From positions 558,001 to 622,000 of the forward strand of contig JADJIQ010000005.1 of assembly GCA_016707005.1 (NCBI GenBank): a DNA stretch of 64,000 bases, read 5' to 3'. Positions within the stretch are counted from its first letter, which is position 1. Every line of letters begins with the position of its first letter. This DNA is from Ignavibacteria bacterium. GTDB taxonomy: Bacteria > Bacteroidota > Ignavibacteria > Kapaibacteriales > Kapaibacteriaceae. The notes under the pieces were generated by a model that saw nothing but the letters and a program-made list of their open reading frames with translations, was not told where the DNA came from and did not search any database. Both the position numbers and the translations under genes were made by a program. This document shows positions 24,984 through 34,752 of the stretch, in pieces.

Positions 24984-26455
24984 CGTTTGACCAATCGTAG
25001 AAGAGTGCGAATAGTTGATGCCCCAAGCACTCGCGTGACAACGAGCAGAAGCACATAGACCGGTAGGGCTGCAGAGCGAGCGATCAATTGTGTTGTGTCA
25101 TCAGAAGGCAGCATCAGTACGCCTCCATAGATGACCGCGGCGATGATCAATGTGACTGCAACTCGCAGTAGATCATACGGTATCGGATATACCCGCAACA
25201 AGGCAATGTAGAGCAGGACCGCACTTGCAACATAGGCAGCAACCTTTGCCCATGCGGCACCCATAATACCGAACTCGGGCACGAGGAACCAGGTGGCTGC
25301 AACACTTACAACTGCTGCAACTCCTGTTGCTATTGGAAACAGCGAGGTTCGCTTCTGAATGTGGAATCCGGCTGCCATGTTGATGAAGACGCCGTTGAAG
25401 TAGTAAGCGAACATCACAACAGGAACGATGCTCAACCCCGACCAGTATTGTGGGTTGATGAACCGCCCACCGATGAATGGCAGCTGGACAAGGTAGGGCA
25501 TGAACAGACTCGTCGCCAAGAACAGACCGCCGCAGACAATAGTGAAGAGCGTGAACACACGAGCAAGGAGCCCCTTTACTTCGGGATCTTCACGATGATT
25601 CAGGTAGAACGGCTTAAAGGCGTACTCGAACACCGTTACAAACATCATCATCGGGATGGCGAGTCGGAAATTGGTCTGATACATGCCCACCATGGCGCTG
25701 CCCGTGAGCATGAGCATGATAGGTCTGTCCGCTACTTGTACCATGATCGATGAAAAATTCGATGGTACCGTTGGGAGACCGAATCGCAGCATCTCCCGCA
25801 GCAGTGATGAGGACGCAGCTGTATTCTGACGGATCGTTCCGATCACACCGCGGAGAGAGGGAATGAAGTACAAGAACGTAACAGCACTTCCCAGAACGCC
25901 GGCCCACAATACACCTTCGATCTTCATCCCAAGACCAACAACAAACACAAGGTTGAGCGCTACCGTTACGACAATGGAAAGCAGTCGGAGAGCAGCAAAG
26001 GAACGGGGCTTCTGCTGCATCCGCAATCGAGCAAAAGGTATCAGCACCAACGCGTCGAGTAATGGAATGAGAGAGGCAATGGCAACGTAGAGCGCCCCGG
26101 CTTCCCCCAGCTGAAGGAAGGACGATGTGGCGATCGGACCGGCAAGGAGGGCCGTGATGATGGTAACGACGAAGCTGACACTCACTACGGTGAGGACGGC
26201 AACAGAGAACACTCGAGCATTCGATGATTCGTCGGACCGTTCCCAGAACCGCATAAAGGCCGGTTCCATGCCGAGCGAATAGACAATGTTCACAAATGCG
26301 ATCATGGCGTAGATGGCCGTTACGTCTCCGATCTCCGATGCCGATAAAAAGTTGGTATAGAGCGGCGTTAGGAGAAACGTAAGAAAACGTCCCATCACGG
26401 TGGAAACACCGTAGACGATGGTATCGGATGCCAGAGACCGGATCTTCGACTGCAT
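24980..26455 (-). CDS. polysaccharide/lipid-linked oligosaccharide flippase (Wzx/MATE-like)
   Basis: A 491-residue integral membrane protein of the MOP superfamily with about fourteen hydrophobic segments. It starts with the typical IRSLASDTIVYGVSTVMGRFLTFLLTPLYTNFL helix pair. Such proteins flip undecaprenyl-linked sugars to the periplasm for O-antigen or capsule assembly. The next gene is the propeller cargo, not a glycosyltransferase; glycosyltransferases lie 3.4 kb (GT9) and 25 kb away. The start codon is ATG 26455; the M28 peptidase gene starts 57 bp away in the other direction. Confidence 0.85.
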   Translation of the reverse strand: MQSKIRSLASDTIVYGVSTVMGRFLTFLLTPLYTNFLSASEIGDVTAIYAMIAFVNIVYSLGMEPAFMRFWERSDESSNARVFSVAVLTVVSVSFVVTIITALLAGPIATSSFLQLGEAGALYVAIASLIPLLDALVLIPFARLRMQQKPRSFAALRLLSIVVTVALNLVFVVGLGMKIEGVLWAGVLGSAVTFLYFIPSLRGVIGTIRQNTAASSSLLREMLRFGLPTVPSNFSSIMVQVADRPIMLMLTGSAMVGMYQTNFRLAIPMMMFVTVFEYAFKPFYLNHREDPEVKGLLARVFTLFTIVCGGLFLATSLFMPYLVQLPFIGGRFINPQYWSGLSIVPVVMFAYYFNGVFINMAAGFHIQKRTSLFPIATGVAAVVSVAATWFLVPEFGIMGAAWAKVAAYVASAVLLYIALLRVYPIPYDLLRVAVTLIIAAVIYGGVLMLPSDDTTQLIARSAALPVYVLLLVVTRVLGASTIRTLLRLVKR

Positions 26456-26511
26456 GAGCTATTCGTTGGTGCACGCCCTCGGAGGGACGTAAATTGTCAG
26501 CCTACAAACAT

Positions 26512-28341
26512 ATGCAGAGCACCATGCCCTACCTTCGCCGCATTCTTCTCGTCTTCGTCCTCTCCCAGATCTCCGCCCTTGCCCAACAGCCAACCACGCC
26601 GGAAGGCATACGGATAGCAGACCACGTTCGTGTTCTTGCATCTGACAGTTGCAGCGGCAGAGGACCTGCCACGTCCGGCATTGAAAAGGCCGCAGCCTAT
26701 ATCACAAAGCACTTCGCGGAGTACGGTCTGCAGCCGGCTGGACGGATCGCCTATGCCGACACCTTCAGTCTCACCACCGGCGTCAAACTTGGCGATCAGA
26801 ACTCCGTTATGTTCGAGGTGGTGATCGAACGTCCGGGTGTTCCCCTTGACAAGACCAAACCAACGAAACTCGGATGGAAGCTCGGAACAGACTATCAGCC
26901 GTGGGGATTCAGTGAGTCCGGTACGGTAGTAGGCGACGTGGCCTTTGTTGGCTACGGCATCTCTTCATCAGGCTATGACGACTACAAGGACATCAACGTC
27001 AAGGACAAGATCGTTATTGTTCTGCGCGGACTCCCCAAGTGGGCAGAAAAGGACGAGGCACTTAAACAATCGGCCTCCCTCCGCGCCAAGGCTACCTTAG
27101 CACGCGACAAAGGTGCAGTGGCGGTTGCCTTTGTGAACGAACGGGGCGATTCAGCCGATGTCCTCGCTCGTTTTGGACTCGACCGCCTCGGCAAGAATTC
27201 CGGCATTATCGCGCTTCAAGTTCGGCGTACCCCATGCTCGAAGATCTTCCCACCAAAGGGTACCTCACTCTTCACTGCAGAGACGGCCATTGAGCAGACC
27301 AAGAAGCCACAGTCCTTTGTGTTCGCCAACACCAAGGCAACGGTCACTACCTCCCTCGCCTTTGAAGAAGGTACAACGCAGAACATCGTTGGAGTTGTTC
27401 GCGGTACGGATCCAACTCTCGCCGGAGAGTATGTGGTAGTGGGCGCACATTATGACCACCTCGGCATGGGTGATGAGAACTCGCTCGCAGCTTCCACAAC
27501 GCCAAGCATCCACTATGGAGCTGACGATAATGCTTCGGGCACAGCTGGGGTGATCGAACTTGCCGGACGTCTGGCCCGAAATCCGGGTAAACGATCCGTG
27601 ATCTTCATGACCTATAGCGGTGAGGAAAAGGGGCTCCTTGGTTCGAAGCACTGGGTTTCGAATCCAACGATCCCGCTGACGTCTGTGGTGGCGATGATAA
27701 ACATGGATATGATCGGTCGACTCAAGGACGGAAAGCTCAACATCCAAGGCCTGGGAACATCCTCAATGTGGCCGGCGCTGATCGATTCAGCAAAGAAGGA
27801 TCTGCCCCTTACCATCAGTACAACAGCAGACGGGTTCGGTCCGAGTGACCATTCATCGTTCACAGGCAAGGGTATTCCGGTGTTGTTCTATTTCACCGGA
27901 CTGCACAGCGATTACCACCGCCCATCCGATACATGGGATAAGGTGAATGCCGACGGTGAAGCGTTGGTCCTCACCATGGTAGAACGTTCACTGCGCCTTG
28001 TTACCGATGCACCAACTCGTCCCGACTTCACGAAGGGGGCCGATAAACCCGCAGCCAATCAATCAAGCAGCATCGCCCTGAAAGTAACACTGGGTGTGAT
28101 CCCCGACTATTCAGACGATCCGCAAGGACTTCGCCTTACCGGTGTGAAACCTGGCTCTCCTGCAGAAAAGGCCGGGCTTACCGGAGACGATATCATGACG
28201 AAGCTGGGCAACACGCAGATCAAGAACATCTATGATCTGATGACTGCGCTTGGTACGTTCAAGCCGGGCGACCAAGCAGACGTGGAATTCCTTCGCGATG
28301 GGAAGAAGATGACAAAGAAGGTCACCTTCTCCGGGAAGTAG
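26512..28341 (+). CDS. secreted M28 aminopeptidase with PA and PDZ domains
   Basis: A roughly 609-residue zinc metallopeptidase of family M28. A signal peptide precedes the body. Zinc ligands are visible in VVGAHYDHLG, GADDNASGTAG, YSGEEKGLLG, INMDMIGRL and LHSDYHRPSDT. A PA-type insertion domain lies between the N-terminal part and the first zinc motif (about 150-280). A PDZ domain ends the protein (TGVKPGSPAEKAGL onward, about 520-605), as in periplasmic peptidases that work on larger substrates. ATG 26512 and 26524 are both possible starts; the TTG at 26494 is less likely. Confidence 0.88.
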   Translation: MQSTMPYLRRILLVFVLSQISALAQQPTTPEGIRIADHVRVLASDSCSGRGPATSGIEKAAAYITKHFAEYGLQPAGRIAYADTFSLTTGVKLGDQNSVMFEVVIERPGVPLDKTKPTKLGWKLGTDYQPWGFSESGTVVGDVAFVGYGISSSGYDDYKDINVKDKIVIVLRGLPKWAEKDEALKQSASLRAKATLARDKGAVAVAFVNERGDSADVLARFGLDRLGKNSGIIALQVRRTPCSKIFPPKGTSLFTAETAIEQTKKPQSFVFANTKATVTTSLAFEEGTTQNIVGVVRGTDPTLAGEYVVVGAHYDHLGMGDENSLAASTTPSIHYGADDNASGTAGVIELAGRLARNPGKRSVIFMTYSGEEKGLLGSKHWVSNPTIPLTSVVAMINMDMIGRLKDGKLNIQGLGTSSMWPALIDSAKKDLPLTISTTADGFGPSDHSSFTGKGIPVLFYFTGLHSDYHRPSDTWDKVNADGEALVLTMVERSLRLVTDAPTRPDFTKGADKPAANQSSSIALKVTLGVIPDYSDDPQGLRLTGVKPGSPAEKAGLTGDDIMTKLGNTQIKNIYDLMTALGTFKPGDQADVEFLRDGKKMTKKVTFSGK

Positions 28342-28349
28342 GACGTCGA

Positions 28350-29390
28350 ATGTCGCTTCGCACTATGTTCCGTCCGGAACGGCGATACCTTATCGCCTCG
28401 GTCCTGGCTTCAAGGTTCATCAACCTTGGAAAGGATCCGTCACAGGTGCGTCCGAAGTCGATCCTCGTCATCAAACTCGACGAGATCGGAGACATGGCAA
28501 CGGCCGCCCATGTGTTCTCCATGCTCAAGCGCGATCATCCCGATGCCCGACTCACGGTGTTGTGCAAGCCCTTCGTGGCCCCGCTCATAGAAGCCGACCC
28601 GAACGTCGATCACATCATGACGTCCGCCGACGGATGGACGGAGCGGTACGATGTGGTGGTGGATCTACGCGGGTCGTGGCAGACGTTGCGGATCACGCTC
28701 CGACAGCGTCCCATCCTTCGTCTTGATCGCGCCGGCGTGCGCCTAGCAAACAAGCTAGGCGGAGGCCAGGTACACGAAACGGCAACGAACATCGCCATCA
28801 TCGCTCCGATCCTGCGGGATGCTTCGCCCCTTACCCCTCGCCTCTACGTGACTGCGTCTGCACGACACCGCGTGGATGCGTTTCTCACACACCACGGCTG
28901 CGAGCGATATGCGTTGGTAGCGCCGGGTGCGCGGAGCGTCCTGCGCCGCTGGCCAGCAGATCGGTTCGCAGAGATCGTACGCGATGTGTCGCGTCGGCAT
29001 GGTCTGCGCTTCATCGGTGTTGGTGGACCGGAGGACCGGCCGGCGATCGACGAGATCGTGCGCTTGTCCGAAGGTTCGGCCGTAGCTGCCCCGGATGACT
29101 TCACACTGCGAGAGCTCGTAGCTCTTTGTGAAGGGGCATCCCTGTTCGTGGGCAACGAGAGTGGTCCCATGCACGTGGCCGCATCGTTCGGCATTCCCGT
29201 AGTTGGCATCTTCGGTCCAGGCGTGCCGCGAGTCTTCGATCCGATCGGACCCCGCAGCACGAAGGTCCACCATGTGCTGTCATGCAATCCCTGCGATCAG
29301 GTCAACTGCGTGCGCCCGCACGACCCATGCATCCTCATGGCCACGGTGGATGAGGTGCGAACCGCTGCCACGTATGTCCTAGGCATGTGA
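28350..29390 (+). CDS. glycosyltransferase family 9 (heptosyltransferase-like)
   Basis: A 346-residue GT-B fold enzyme of the GT9 family, which adds heptose to the inner core of lipopolysaccharide from ADP-heptose. The family start SILVIKLDEIGDMATAAHVF is present. The nucleotide-sugar site appears in VGNESGPMHVAASFGIPVVGIFGP. A C-terminal cysteine cluster (SCNPCDQVNCVRPHDPC) is also typical of one GT9 branch. It lies 8 bp behind the M28 peptidase and is probably cotranscribed. It abuts the convergent second M28 gene with no spacing. Confidence 0.88.
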   Translation: MSLRTMFRPERRYLIASVLASRFINLGKDPSQVRPKSILVIKLDEIGDMATAAHVFSMLKRDHPDARLTVLCKPFVAPLIEADPNVDHIMTSADGWTERYDVVVDLRGSWQTLRITLRQRPILRLDRAGVRLANKLGGGQVHETATNIAIIAPILRDASPLTPRLYVTASARHRVDAFLTHHGCERYALVAPGARSVLRRWPADRFAEIVRDVSRRHGLRFIGVGGPEDRPAIDEIVRLSEGSAVAAPDDFTLRELVALCEGASLFVGNESGPMHVAASFGIPVVGIFGPGVPRVFDPIGPRSTKVHHVLSCNPCDQVNCVRPHDPCILMATVDEVRTAATYVLGM

Positions 29391-30725
29391 TCAACTATTG
29401 GCATAACACCAAGCCATAACAGCCATGGCATAGACACAGTCATTCACTTCGTTCTCCTTGAGCTTGTCGATCGTATCGCCCTCTGTGTGGTGATACCAGA
29501 AGTACCGTTCTCCCTGCACCATAAGCTCAATTGCAGGCACTCCCAACGGAAGTAATGGACTGGTATCTGCCCCACCCTCACCTGTCACGATCTGTGTTGC
29601 ATGGATAGGCGCGAGAAGGGTAGCGATATCCTCGATCTTCTTGCGGACCTCATTCGTGTCACTGCACGTGAAACCTATTGGAGCAAAGACACCAGCGTCA
29701 CTCTCCATCGCCAGAACATGCTTCTCGCCCTTGGTCTGTTCAGCATATCCCTTACCGCCGCGCAGACCATTTTCTTCATTCGTCCAGAAGCAGACCCGGA
29801 TGGTCCGTTTTGGTCGCAGACCAAGTTCTCGCATCATGTGCAATGCACGCCACGTTACGAAGCACCCGCCGGCATCGTCCATGGCCCCGGTTCCCAGGTC
29901 CCATGAGTCGATGTGTCCGCCCATCACCACTACCTCATTCGGCAACTCCGAACCCTTGATCTCAATGATGATATTTCTAGAGGGGGCGTCCGGCATCCAC
30001 TTTGCCTCCATCGATAGTTGAAGCTCCACCGCCTCGCCACGATCTTGCATGCGCTTCAACAGTAAGGCATCCTCGATCGTGATAGCGCCTGTTGGGATCT
30101 TCGGCAAAGAGTCACTGTAGCCCATTCCGCCGGTGTGCACGGTTTGGATACCGAACGGTCCAACACTGCGCACAAGCGAGGCTACCGCACCGTACCGTGC
30201 AGCTTCTGAGGCTCCGTTGTATCGATACGCCACGGTTTCACCATAGGTGGTGAACGGCACATTGTAGACAACGATCTTCCCCTTTGCCTCGGCTGAACGC
30301 TGGCGGAGCTCCGTCATGGAGCCTACAACGAGGACAGGAGCCGTCAGCGGGCCATTCTGGGTGCCTACGCTACCACCCAGACCACAGAACGGCATCGTTC
30401 GCTTCATTGGCTTTGTCATGCCCAAGGACTCATTCCCACGCTTCCAGTTCGGTACCATGATCGGCTGTGTTCGCACATCCCACCCGTCTGCCCGCATCGA
30501 AGCGATGATCCAGTCCAGCCCCTTTTCCAAGACCTCCGAGCCGCTGATACGCCGCGGATAGTGGTCTGTGAAGTCGGCGAGAAGTGGATAAAGACCCTTG
30601 TCAGCTCTTGTCCAAGCCAGCATGCGCTGGGCATCCGTACGGAACCGGTCAGCCCCTTCACCGGCCATGGCAGTTATGACGGATATGACAGTTATGACGG
30701 ATATGACAACAGGACGGAGTGACAT
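29391..30725 (-). CDS. secreted M28 peptidase, carboxypeptidase-Q-like
   Basis: A 444-residue M28 metallopeptidase of the plasma glutamate carboxypeptidase (CPQ) branch. Zinc motifs are VVMGGHIDSWDLG, AMDDAGGCFV, FWTNEENGLRG, AMESDAGVF and WYHHTEGDT. The start is ATG 30725, with a GGAG block 6-9 bases upstream (the octamer AGGGGGCT fills the gap). The signal peptide contains a tandem six-residue duplication, VISVIT-VISVIT. It shares its upstream region with the GNAT gene but is otherwise unrelated to the nearby M28 gene at 26.5 kb, with only motif-level similarity. Confidence 0.88.
   Translation of the reverse strand: MSLRPVVISVITVISVITAMAGEGADRFRTDAQRMLAWTRADKGLYPLLADFTDHYPRRISGSEVLEKGLDWIIASMRADGWDVRTQPIMVPNWKRGNESLGMTKPMKRTMPFCGLGGSVGTQNGPLTAPVLVVGSMTELRQRSAEAKGKIVVYNVPFTTYGETVAYRYNGASEAARYGAVASLVRSVGPFGIQTVHTGGMGYSDSLPKIPTGAITIEDALLLKRMQDRGEAVELQLSMEAKWMPDAPSRNIIIEIKGSELPNEVVVMGGHIDSWDLGTGAMDDAGGCFVTWRALHMMRELGLRPKRTIRVCFWTNEENGLRGGKGYAEQTKGEKHVLAMESDAGVFAPIGFTCSDTNEVRKKIEDIATLLAPIHATQIVTGEGGADTSPLLPLGVPAIELMVQGERYFWYHHTEGDTIDKLKENEVNDCVYAMAVMAWCYANS
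30667..30711 (-). repeat. 18-bp tandem duplication in a signal peptide
   Basis: The plus strand reads CAGTTATGACGGATATGA twice in a row. In the minus-strand gene this encodes VISVIT twice within the hydrophobic core of the M28 signal peptide. Confidence 0.85.
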
Positions 30726-30744
30726 AGGGGGCTCCAAATGAGGG

Positions 30745-30760
30745 TTTCGTAGGAACGAAA
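30745..30760. promoter_or_regulatory. dyad between divergent M28 and GNAT genes
   Basis: TTTCGT-AGGA-ACGAAA, a perfect 6+6 bp inverted repeat. On the minus strand TATCTTTT (30765-30758), one base off the -7 element, overlaps it and could drive the M28 gene with a leader of about 28 nt. It may be an operator covering that promoter. Confidence 0.4.
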
Positions 30761-30782
30761 AGATACGACAGCGAACGGTTGG

Positions 30783-30790
30783 TATCTTTG
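30783..30790 (+). promoter_or_regulatory. -7 promoter element of the GNAT gene
   Basis: TATCTTTG, identical to the prfB element and at the same 3-nt distance from ATG (30794), pointing to a leaderless message. Confidence 0.65.
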
Positions 30791-30793
30791 CAT

Positions 30794-31831
30794 ATGAGCC
30801 TAACCATCCGCGCCCTGAAAAAAAGCGAAACGCTGAAGTTCATCAAGGCCCAGTGGCTGTTCTATAAGGACGACCCGTATTGGGTGCCGCCGATGCTCAT
30901 GGATCGGAAGAAACTGCTGAACGTGGACAAGAATCCGTTCTACAAACATTCCAAGATCCAGCTCTTTCTTGCCGAGCGAGACGGAAAGATCGTGGGGAGG
31001 ATCGCTGCGATCATCAATGACAACCACAACATTGAGCACAACGACAAGGTTGGGTTCTTTGGATTCTTCGAATGCATCCAAGATCAAGGAGTTGCAACAT
31101 CTCTGTTCACTGCTGCGGAACAATGGCTGCGTGACCGAGGGATGGAGATCATCCGTGGTCCGGTGAATCCTTCGATGAACGATGAGTGCGGACTGCTTGT
31201 CAACGGCTTCGATGGTCCGCCAGTGATCCTCATGACGTACAATCCTCCGTACTACGCCCAGCTTATCGAAGATGCTGGGTATGAGAAATCGCAGGATCTC
31301 TTCGCCTATCTCCTTCGGAATGCCAACTACGCTTCGGAGAAGATGAAGCGACTCTTTGACGTGATCGTGAAGCGCAATGATCTTGTCTTTCGTGGTCTTG
31401 ATTTCAAGGACAAGCCGAAGTTCAAGCGCGATGTAGAGACGTTGAAGTTCATCTACAACGAAGCTTGGGAGAAGAACTGGGGCTTTGTGAAGTTTACGGA
31501 CGAAGAGTTCGATTTTCTGGCAGCAGACCTCAAGCAGATCGCCGATCCGAACCTCGTCTTCATTGTTGAGAGTAAGGGGCGCATCGCCGGATTCTGTCTC
31601 GCACTACCTGACGTGAACCAGGCTCTCATCCATAACAAGAAGGGCAGCCTTTTGCCCGGTGCGTTTCATCTTCTTACGAAGAGCAAGAAGATCGACCTGT
31701 GTCGGATCATCGTCCTTGGCGTGCTGCCAGAGTTTCGCAACACGGGCATCGACGCGGCCATCTACATGGAGATCGGTGAACGTGCAAAGCAGCGCGGCAT
31801 CCTTCTGGGAGAAGCCAGCTGGATCCCTTGA
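30794..31831 (+). CDS. GNAT family N-acyltransferase
   Basis: A 345-residue protein with a GNAT-type acyl-CoA fold. The N-terminal LFYKDDPYWVPPMLMDRKKLL segment and the GRIAAIINDNHN strand define a branch with two degenerate GNAT halves often found in Bacteroidota. FFGFFECIQDQGVATSLFTAAEQWL is the acetyl-CoA strand-helix. The second half carries VESKGRIAGFCLALPD and the late VLPEFRNTGIDAAIYMEI helix. The substrate is unknown. The start is set by the leaderless promoter geometry; a TTG five codons upstream overlaps the -7 element and is unlikely. Confidence 0.82.
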   Translation: MSLTIRALKKSETLKFIKAQWLFYKDDPYWVPPMLMDRKKLLNVDKNPFYKHSKIQLFLAERDGKIVGRIAAIINDNHNIEHNDKVGFFGFFECIQDQGVATSLFTAAEQWLRDRGMEIIRGPVNPSMNDECGLLVNGFDGPPVILMTYNPPYYAQLIEDAGYEKSQDLFAYLLRNANYASEKMKRLFDVIVKRNDLVFRGLDFKDKPKFKRDVETLKFIYNEAWEKNWGFVKFTDEEFDFLAADLKQIADPNLVFIVESKGRIAGFCLALPDVNQALIHNKKGSLLPGAFHLLTKSKKIDLCRIIVLGVLPEFRNTGIDAAIYMEIGERAKQRGILLGEASWIP

Positions 31832-31919
31832 AAGCAACGAAATGATGAATAAGGGGCTTACCACAACAATGCATGGTGAGCGCTATCGAACATACAGACT
31901 CTACGACAAGGAATTATAA

Positions 31920-32636
31920 ATGGGCAGAGCTTTTGAATTTCGCCGCGCACGTAAGGAAAAACGCTGGGCGAACATGTCGAAGACCTTCACCAAACTGGGG
32001 AAGGAAATTTCTGTAGCGGTGAAGCAAGGTGGTCCGGATCCGGAATTGAACCCACGCCTTCGTGTGATCATCCAGAACGCCAAAGCTGCCAACATGCCCA
32101 AGGACAATGTTGAGAACGCCATCAAGAAGGCGTCGGCCAAGGATGCCGCTACTCTCGAAGAGTCCAATTACGAGGGATACGGTCCGCACGGAGTTGCCGT
32201 GTGGGTTGAGACCGCAACGGATAATCCAACGCGTACAGTGGCCAACGTACGGTCATACTTCAACAAGGTCAATGGTCAGCTCGGCACATCCGGTTCTTTG
32301 GAGTTCATCTTTGATCGCAAGGGTGTGTTCACGATCCCTGCTGCCGGTATCGACCGCGACGAACTGGAGCTAACGCTCATTGAGAATGGCGCTGAGGATA
32401 TTCAGGAACAGGACGATGACATCATCGCCTACACATCGTTCCAGGACTTCATTACAATGCAACGCGCTCTTGAAACGGCAGGCATCGCAGTAACGAGTGC
32501 TGAGCTTCGACGCATCCCGAACAACCTTGTGACGCTAACCGACGAGCAAGCTGAAGACATCATCAAACTCATCGACAAACTTGAAGAAGACGACGATGTT
32601 CAGAACGTCTTCCATAACATGAACGAAAGCGAATAA
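31920..32636 (+). CDS. YebC/PmpR family protein
   Basis: A 238-residue three-domain protein of the YebC family, described both as transcriptional regulators and, more recently, as factors that help ribosomes through proline stretches. The N-terminal RRARKEKRWANMSKTFTKLGKEI, the NMPKDNVENAIKKA helix, and the YEGYGPHGVAVWVE strand are the family's hallmarks. AAGGAA lies 8-13 bases upstream. It overlaps purF as TAATG, so the two are translationally coupled. Confidence 0.92.
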   Translation: MGRAFEFRRARKEKRWANMSKTFTKLGKEISVAVKQGGPDPELNPRLRVIIQNAKAANMPKDNVENAIKKASAKDAATLEESNYEGYGPHGVAVWVETATDNPTRTVANVRSYFNKVNGQLGTSGSLEFIFDRKGVFTIPAAGIDRDELELTLIENGAEDIQEQDDDIIAYTSFQDFITMQRALETAGIAVTSAELRRIPNNLVTLTDEQAEDIIKLIDKLEEDDDVQNVFHNMNESE

Positions 32637-34093
32637 TGTGCGGTATCGTTGGCGTCTTTAACCACCCGCAAGCTGCGGTTCTCTCCTACTATGCTTTGCA
32701 CGCCTTGCAGCACCGAGGTCAGGAAGCATCGGGCATTGTTACGATGTACCATGACGGAGCAAAGAACAAGAAGCGCTTTGGTGTTCACAAGGGTGAAGGA
32801 TTGGTGCTCGACGTGTTTTCGGAGCACGACGTCTTTACAAAGACGCTTCGCGGCGAGGCCGCTATCGGCCACAACCGATATTCCACAACTGGAAGTAATT
32901 CACTTGCGAACATCCAGCCGTTCCATTTCAATTACACGGGTGGAAACTTCGCACTGGCACATAACGGCAACCTGACGAATACTCGTTCACTGCGTGCGAA
33001 GATGAAGGACGACGGCGCCATCTTCCAGACCACTACAGACAGCGAGCTCTTCCTTCACCTGATAGCTCGGAGCAGACAGAAAACGCAGATCGAACAGATC
33101 CGTGAAGCCGTCCAAACTGCACATGGGGCGTATTCGTTGGTCATGCTGTCGGAAAACGCACTGTATGCCTCACGTGATCCGCACGGCTTCAGACCTCTCT
33201 GTGTTGGCCGTATCAAGCACGACGGTGGCTACGCCTACGTTGTGGCATCGGAAACATGTGCCTTAGACATCATCAGCGCCGAGTACATTCGTGATGTAGA
33301 ACACAACGAGATCTTGGTGATCGACCAAAAGACCGTTGAAACGGGTGAGTTCACCTCGTACTACATCAACGAGTCGATGACGGAGGCTCGCAACTGCATT
33401 TTTGAATACGTCTATTTCTCTCGTCCGGATTCTAGGATCTTCGGCACACCGGTAGACAAAGTTCGACGCAAGCTTGGCAAGAATCTCGCTGAAGAGAGTC
33501 CGGTAGAAGGAACCGAGGACGACAAGGTGGTGGTGATCGCTGTTCCTGACTCAGGAAACACTGCAACGCTTGGCTACGCCCGCGTGAATGAAAAGAAGTA
33601 TCCATCTCGATTTGAGATCGGTCTGATCCGCTCACACTATGTAGGCCGCACATTCATCGCTCCCGGGCAGGATAAACGAGAGTTCAAGGTCAAGACCAAA
33701 TTCAACGTAGTACGCGGCGTACTTGAGGGGAACAAGGTTGTTGTAGTCGACGATTCCATCGTTCGTGGTACAACGTCGAAATCCCTTGTGAATCTCATTC
33801 GTGAAGCGAAACCGCGAGAGGTACACGTACGGATCACATCGCCCCCTGTTAAACATCCGTGTATGTATGGCATGGACTTTCCAAGCAGTGAAGAGCTGAT
33901 TGCGAATCACTACGGTTCGGAGGAAGCCATCGCCAAGGAACTCGGTGCCGACTCACTCCGTTATCTCAGCGTGGAAGGCCTCATGGATGCTGTTCCGCAA
34001 GGTCCGGGCATTGGCTACTGTACTGCATGCTTCACTGGCTCGTACCCGGTAAAGGTAGACCTTGCTTCTACCAAACTCGCAACGGAAGACTGA
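32636..34093 (+). CDS. purF: amidophosphoribosyltransferase
   Basis: PurF transfers ammonia from glutamine to PRPP, the first step of purine synthesis. The 485-residue protein starts directly at MCGIVG, so the catalytic Cys2 is exposed by methionine removal and there is no propeptide. The glutaminase half shows HRGQEASGIV, GHNRYSTTG and LAHNGNLTN. The transferase half has the PRPP loop VVVVDDSIVRGTTSK. The C-terminal GIGYCTACFTGSYPV keeps a cysteine pair. The start overlaps the yebC stop. Confidence 0.96.
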   Translation: MCGIVGVFNHPQAAVLSYYALHALQHRGQEASGIVTMYHDGAKNKKRFGVHKGEGLVLDVFSEHDVFTKTLRGEAAIGHNRYSTTGSNSLANIQPFHFNYTGGNFALAHNGNLTNTRSLRAKMKDDGAIFQTTTDSELFLHLIARSRQKTQIEQIREAVQTAHGAYSLVMLSENALYASRDPHGFRPLCVGRIKHDGGYAYVVASETCALDIISAEYIRDVEHNEILVIDQKTVETGEFTSYYINESMTEARNCIFEYVYFSRPDSRIFGTPVDKVRRKLGKNLAEESPVEGTEDDKVVVIAVPDSGNTATLGYARVNEKKYPSRFEIGLIRSHYVGRTFIAPGQDKREFKVKTKFNVVRGVLEGNKVVVVDDSIVRGTTSKSLVNLIREAKPREVHVRITSPPVKHPCMYGMDFPSSEELIANHYGSEEAIAKELGADSLRYLSVEGLMDAVPQGPGIGYCTACFTGSYPVKVDLASTKLATED

Positions 34094-34095
34094 GA

Positions 34096-34752
34096 ATGAG
34101 CGAAGAATCAATGTTGCCACCGTCGTCTTCGAACGGTTGGAAGATCGTCTTTGCCTTGTTAGGACTCTTGGCTGTTACGGGGCTTGTCTTATCATTGGTA
34201 TACCGAGACAGCACCAAGCCTGGTGAAGTGATCCGCAAGGCACAACGTAAGGCAGCAACACGCGTGGTCTACACGATCGTGTTCAGCAGGGTCGATGCAG
34301 CACAGTCTGATCGCATCATCACTGAGATCGTTCGCGACCTCGGCACTGATACAGCAACGGCCGACCTCATTATCGGTTCTCCTGTCACCGATCCGTGGTG
34401 CGCATCCATCAGCGAATACAAGCGCAACCTCCGCAAGGCAATGACGGAGACAAAAGATCTACCGATCGGCAAACAATCGGTGGTGGTCTCCATGGTAGCA
34501 GGCCTGCTCACCAAGAACGAACTTCCAGCGCGCGTCTATTTGGTTGGACGCATCAATGGTGACGATGTGGGTCCGATCGCACAACGCACATCAAAGACCG
34601 TAGCCGCAATTGAGCTCCGAGCTAACATCATGGGTCCTGTCTCTGTAGTGTCGTATTTATCGCCGGCAGATGCAGTGGCGAATAAGGGGTACACGAAGCT
34701 GTTTGAAAACAAGGGTTTCCCGTTCGAACAGCGAATAGCGAATAGCGAATAG
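34096..34752 (+). CDS. single-span membrane-anchored protein of unknown function
   Basis: A 218-residue protein with one membrane span (about residues 15-36, WKIVFALLGLLAVTGLVLSLVY) near the N-terminus, so most of it is probably periplasmic. The rest has alternating strands and helices and no motif I recognise. It starts 3 bp after purF and is probably cotranscribed, but nothing links it to purines. The last codons, ANSE, and the stop TAG are encoded by the first CGAATAG units of the array that follows. Confidence 0.65.
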   Translation: MSEESMLPPSSSNGWKIVFALLGLLAVTGLVLSLVYRDSTKPGEVIRKAQRKAATRVVYTIVFSRVDAAQSDRIITEIVRDLGTDTATADLIIGSPVTDPWCASISEYKRNLRKAMTETKDLPIGKQSVVVSMVAGLLTKNELPARVYLVGRINGDDVGPIAQRTSKTVAAIELRANIMGPVSVVSYLSPADAVANKGYTKLFENKGFPFEQRIANSE

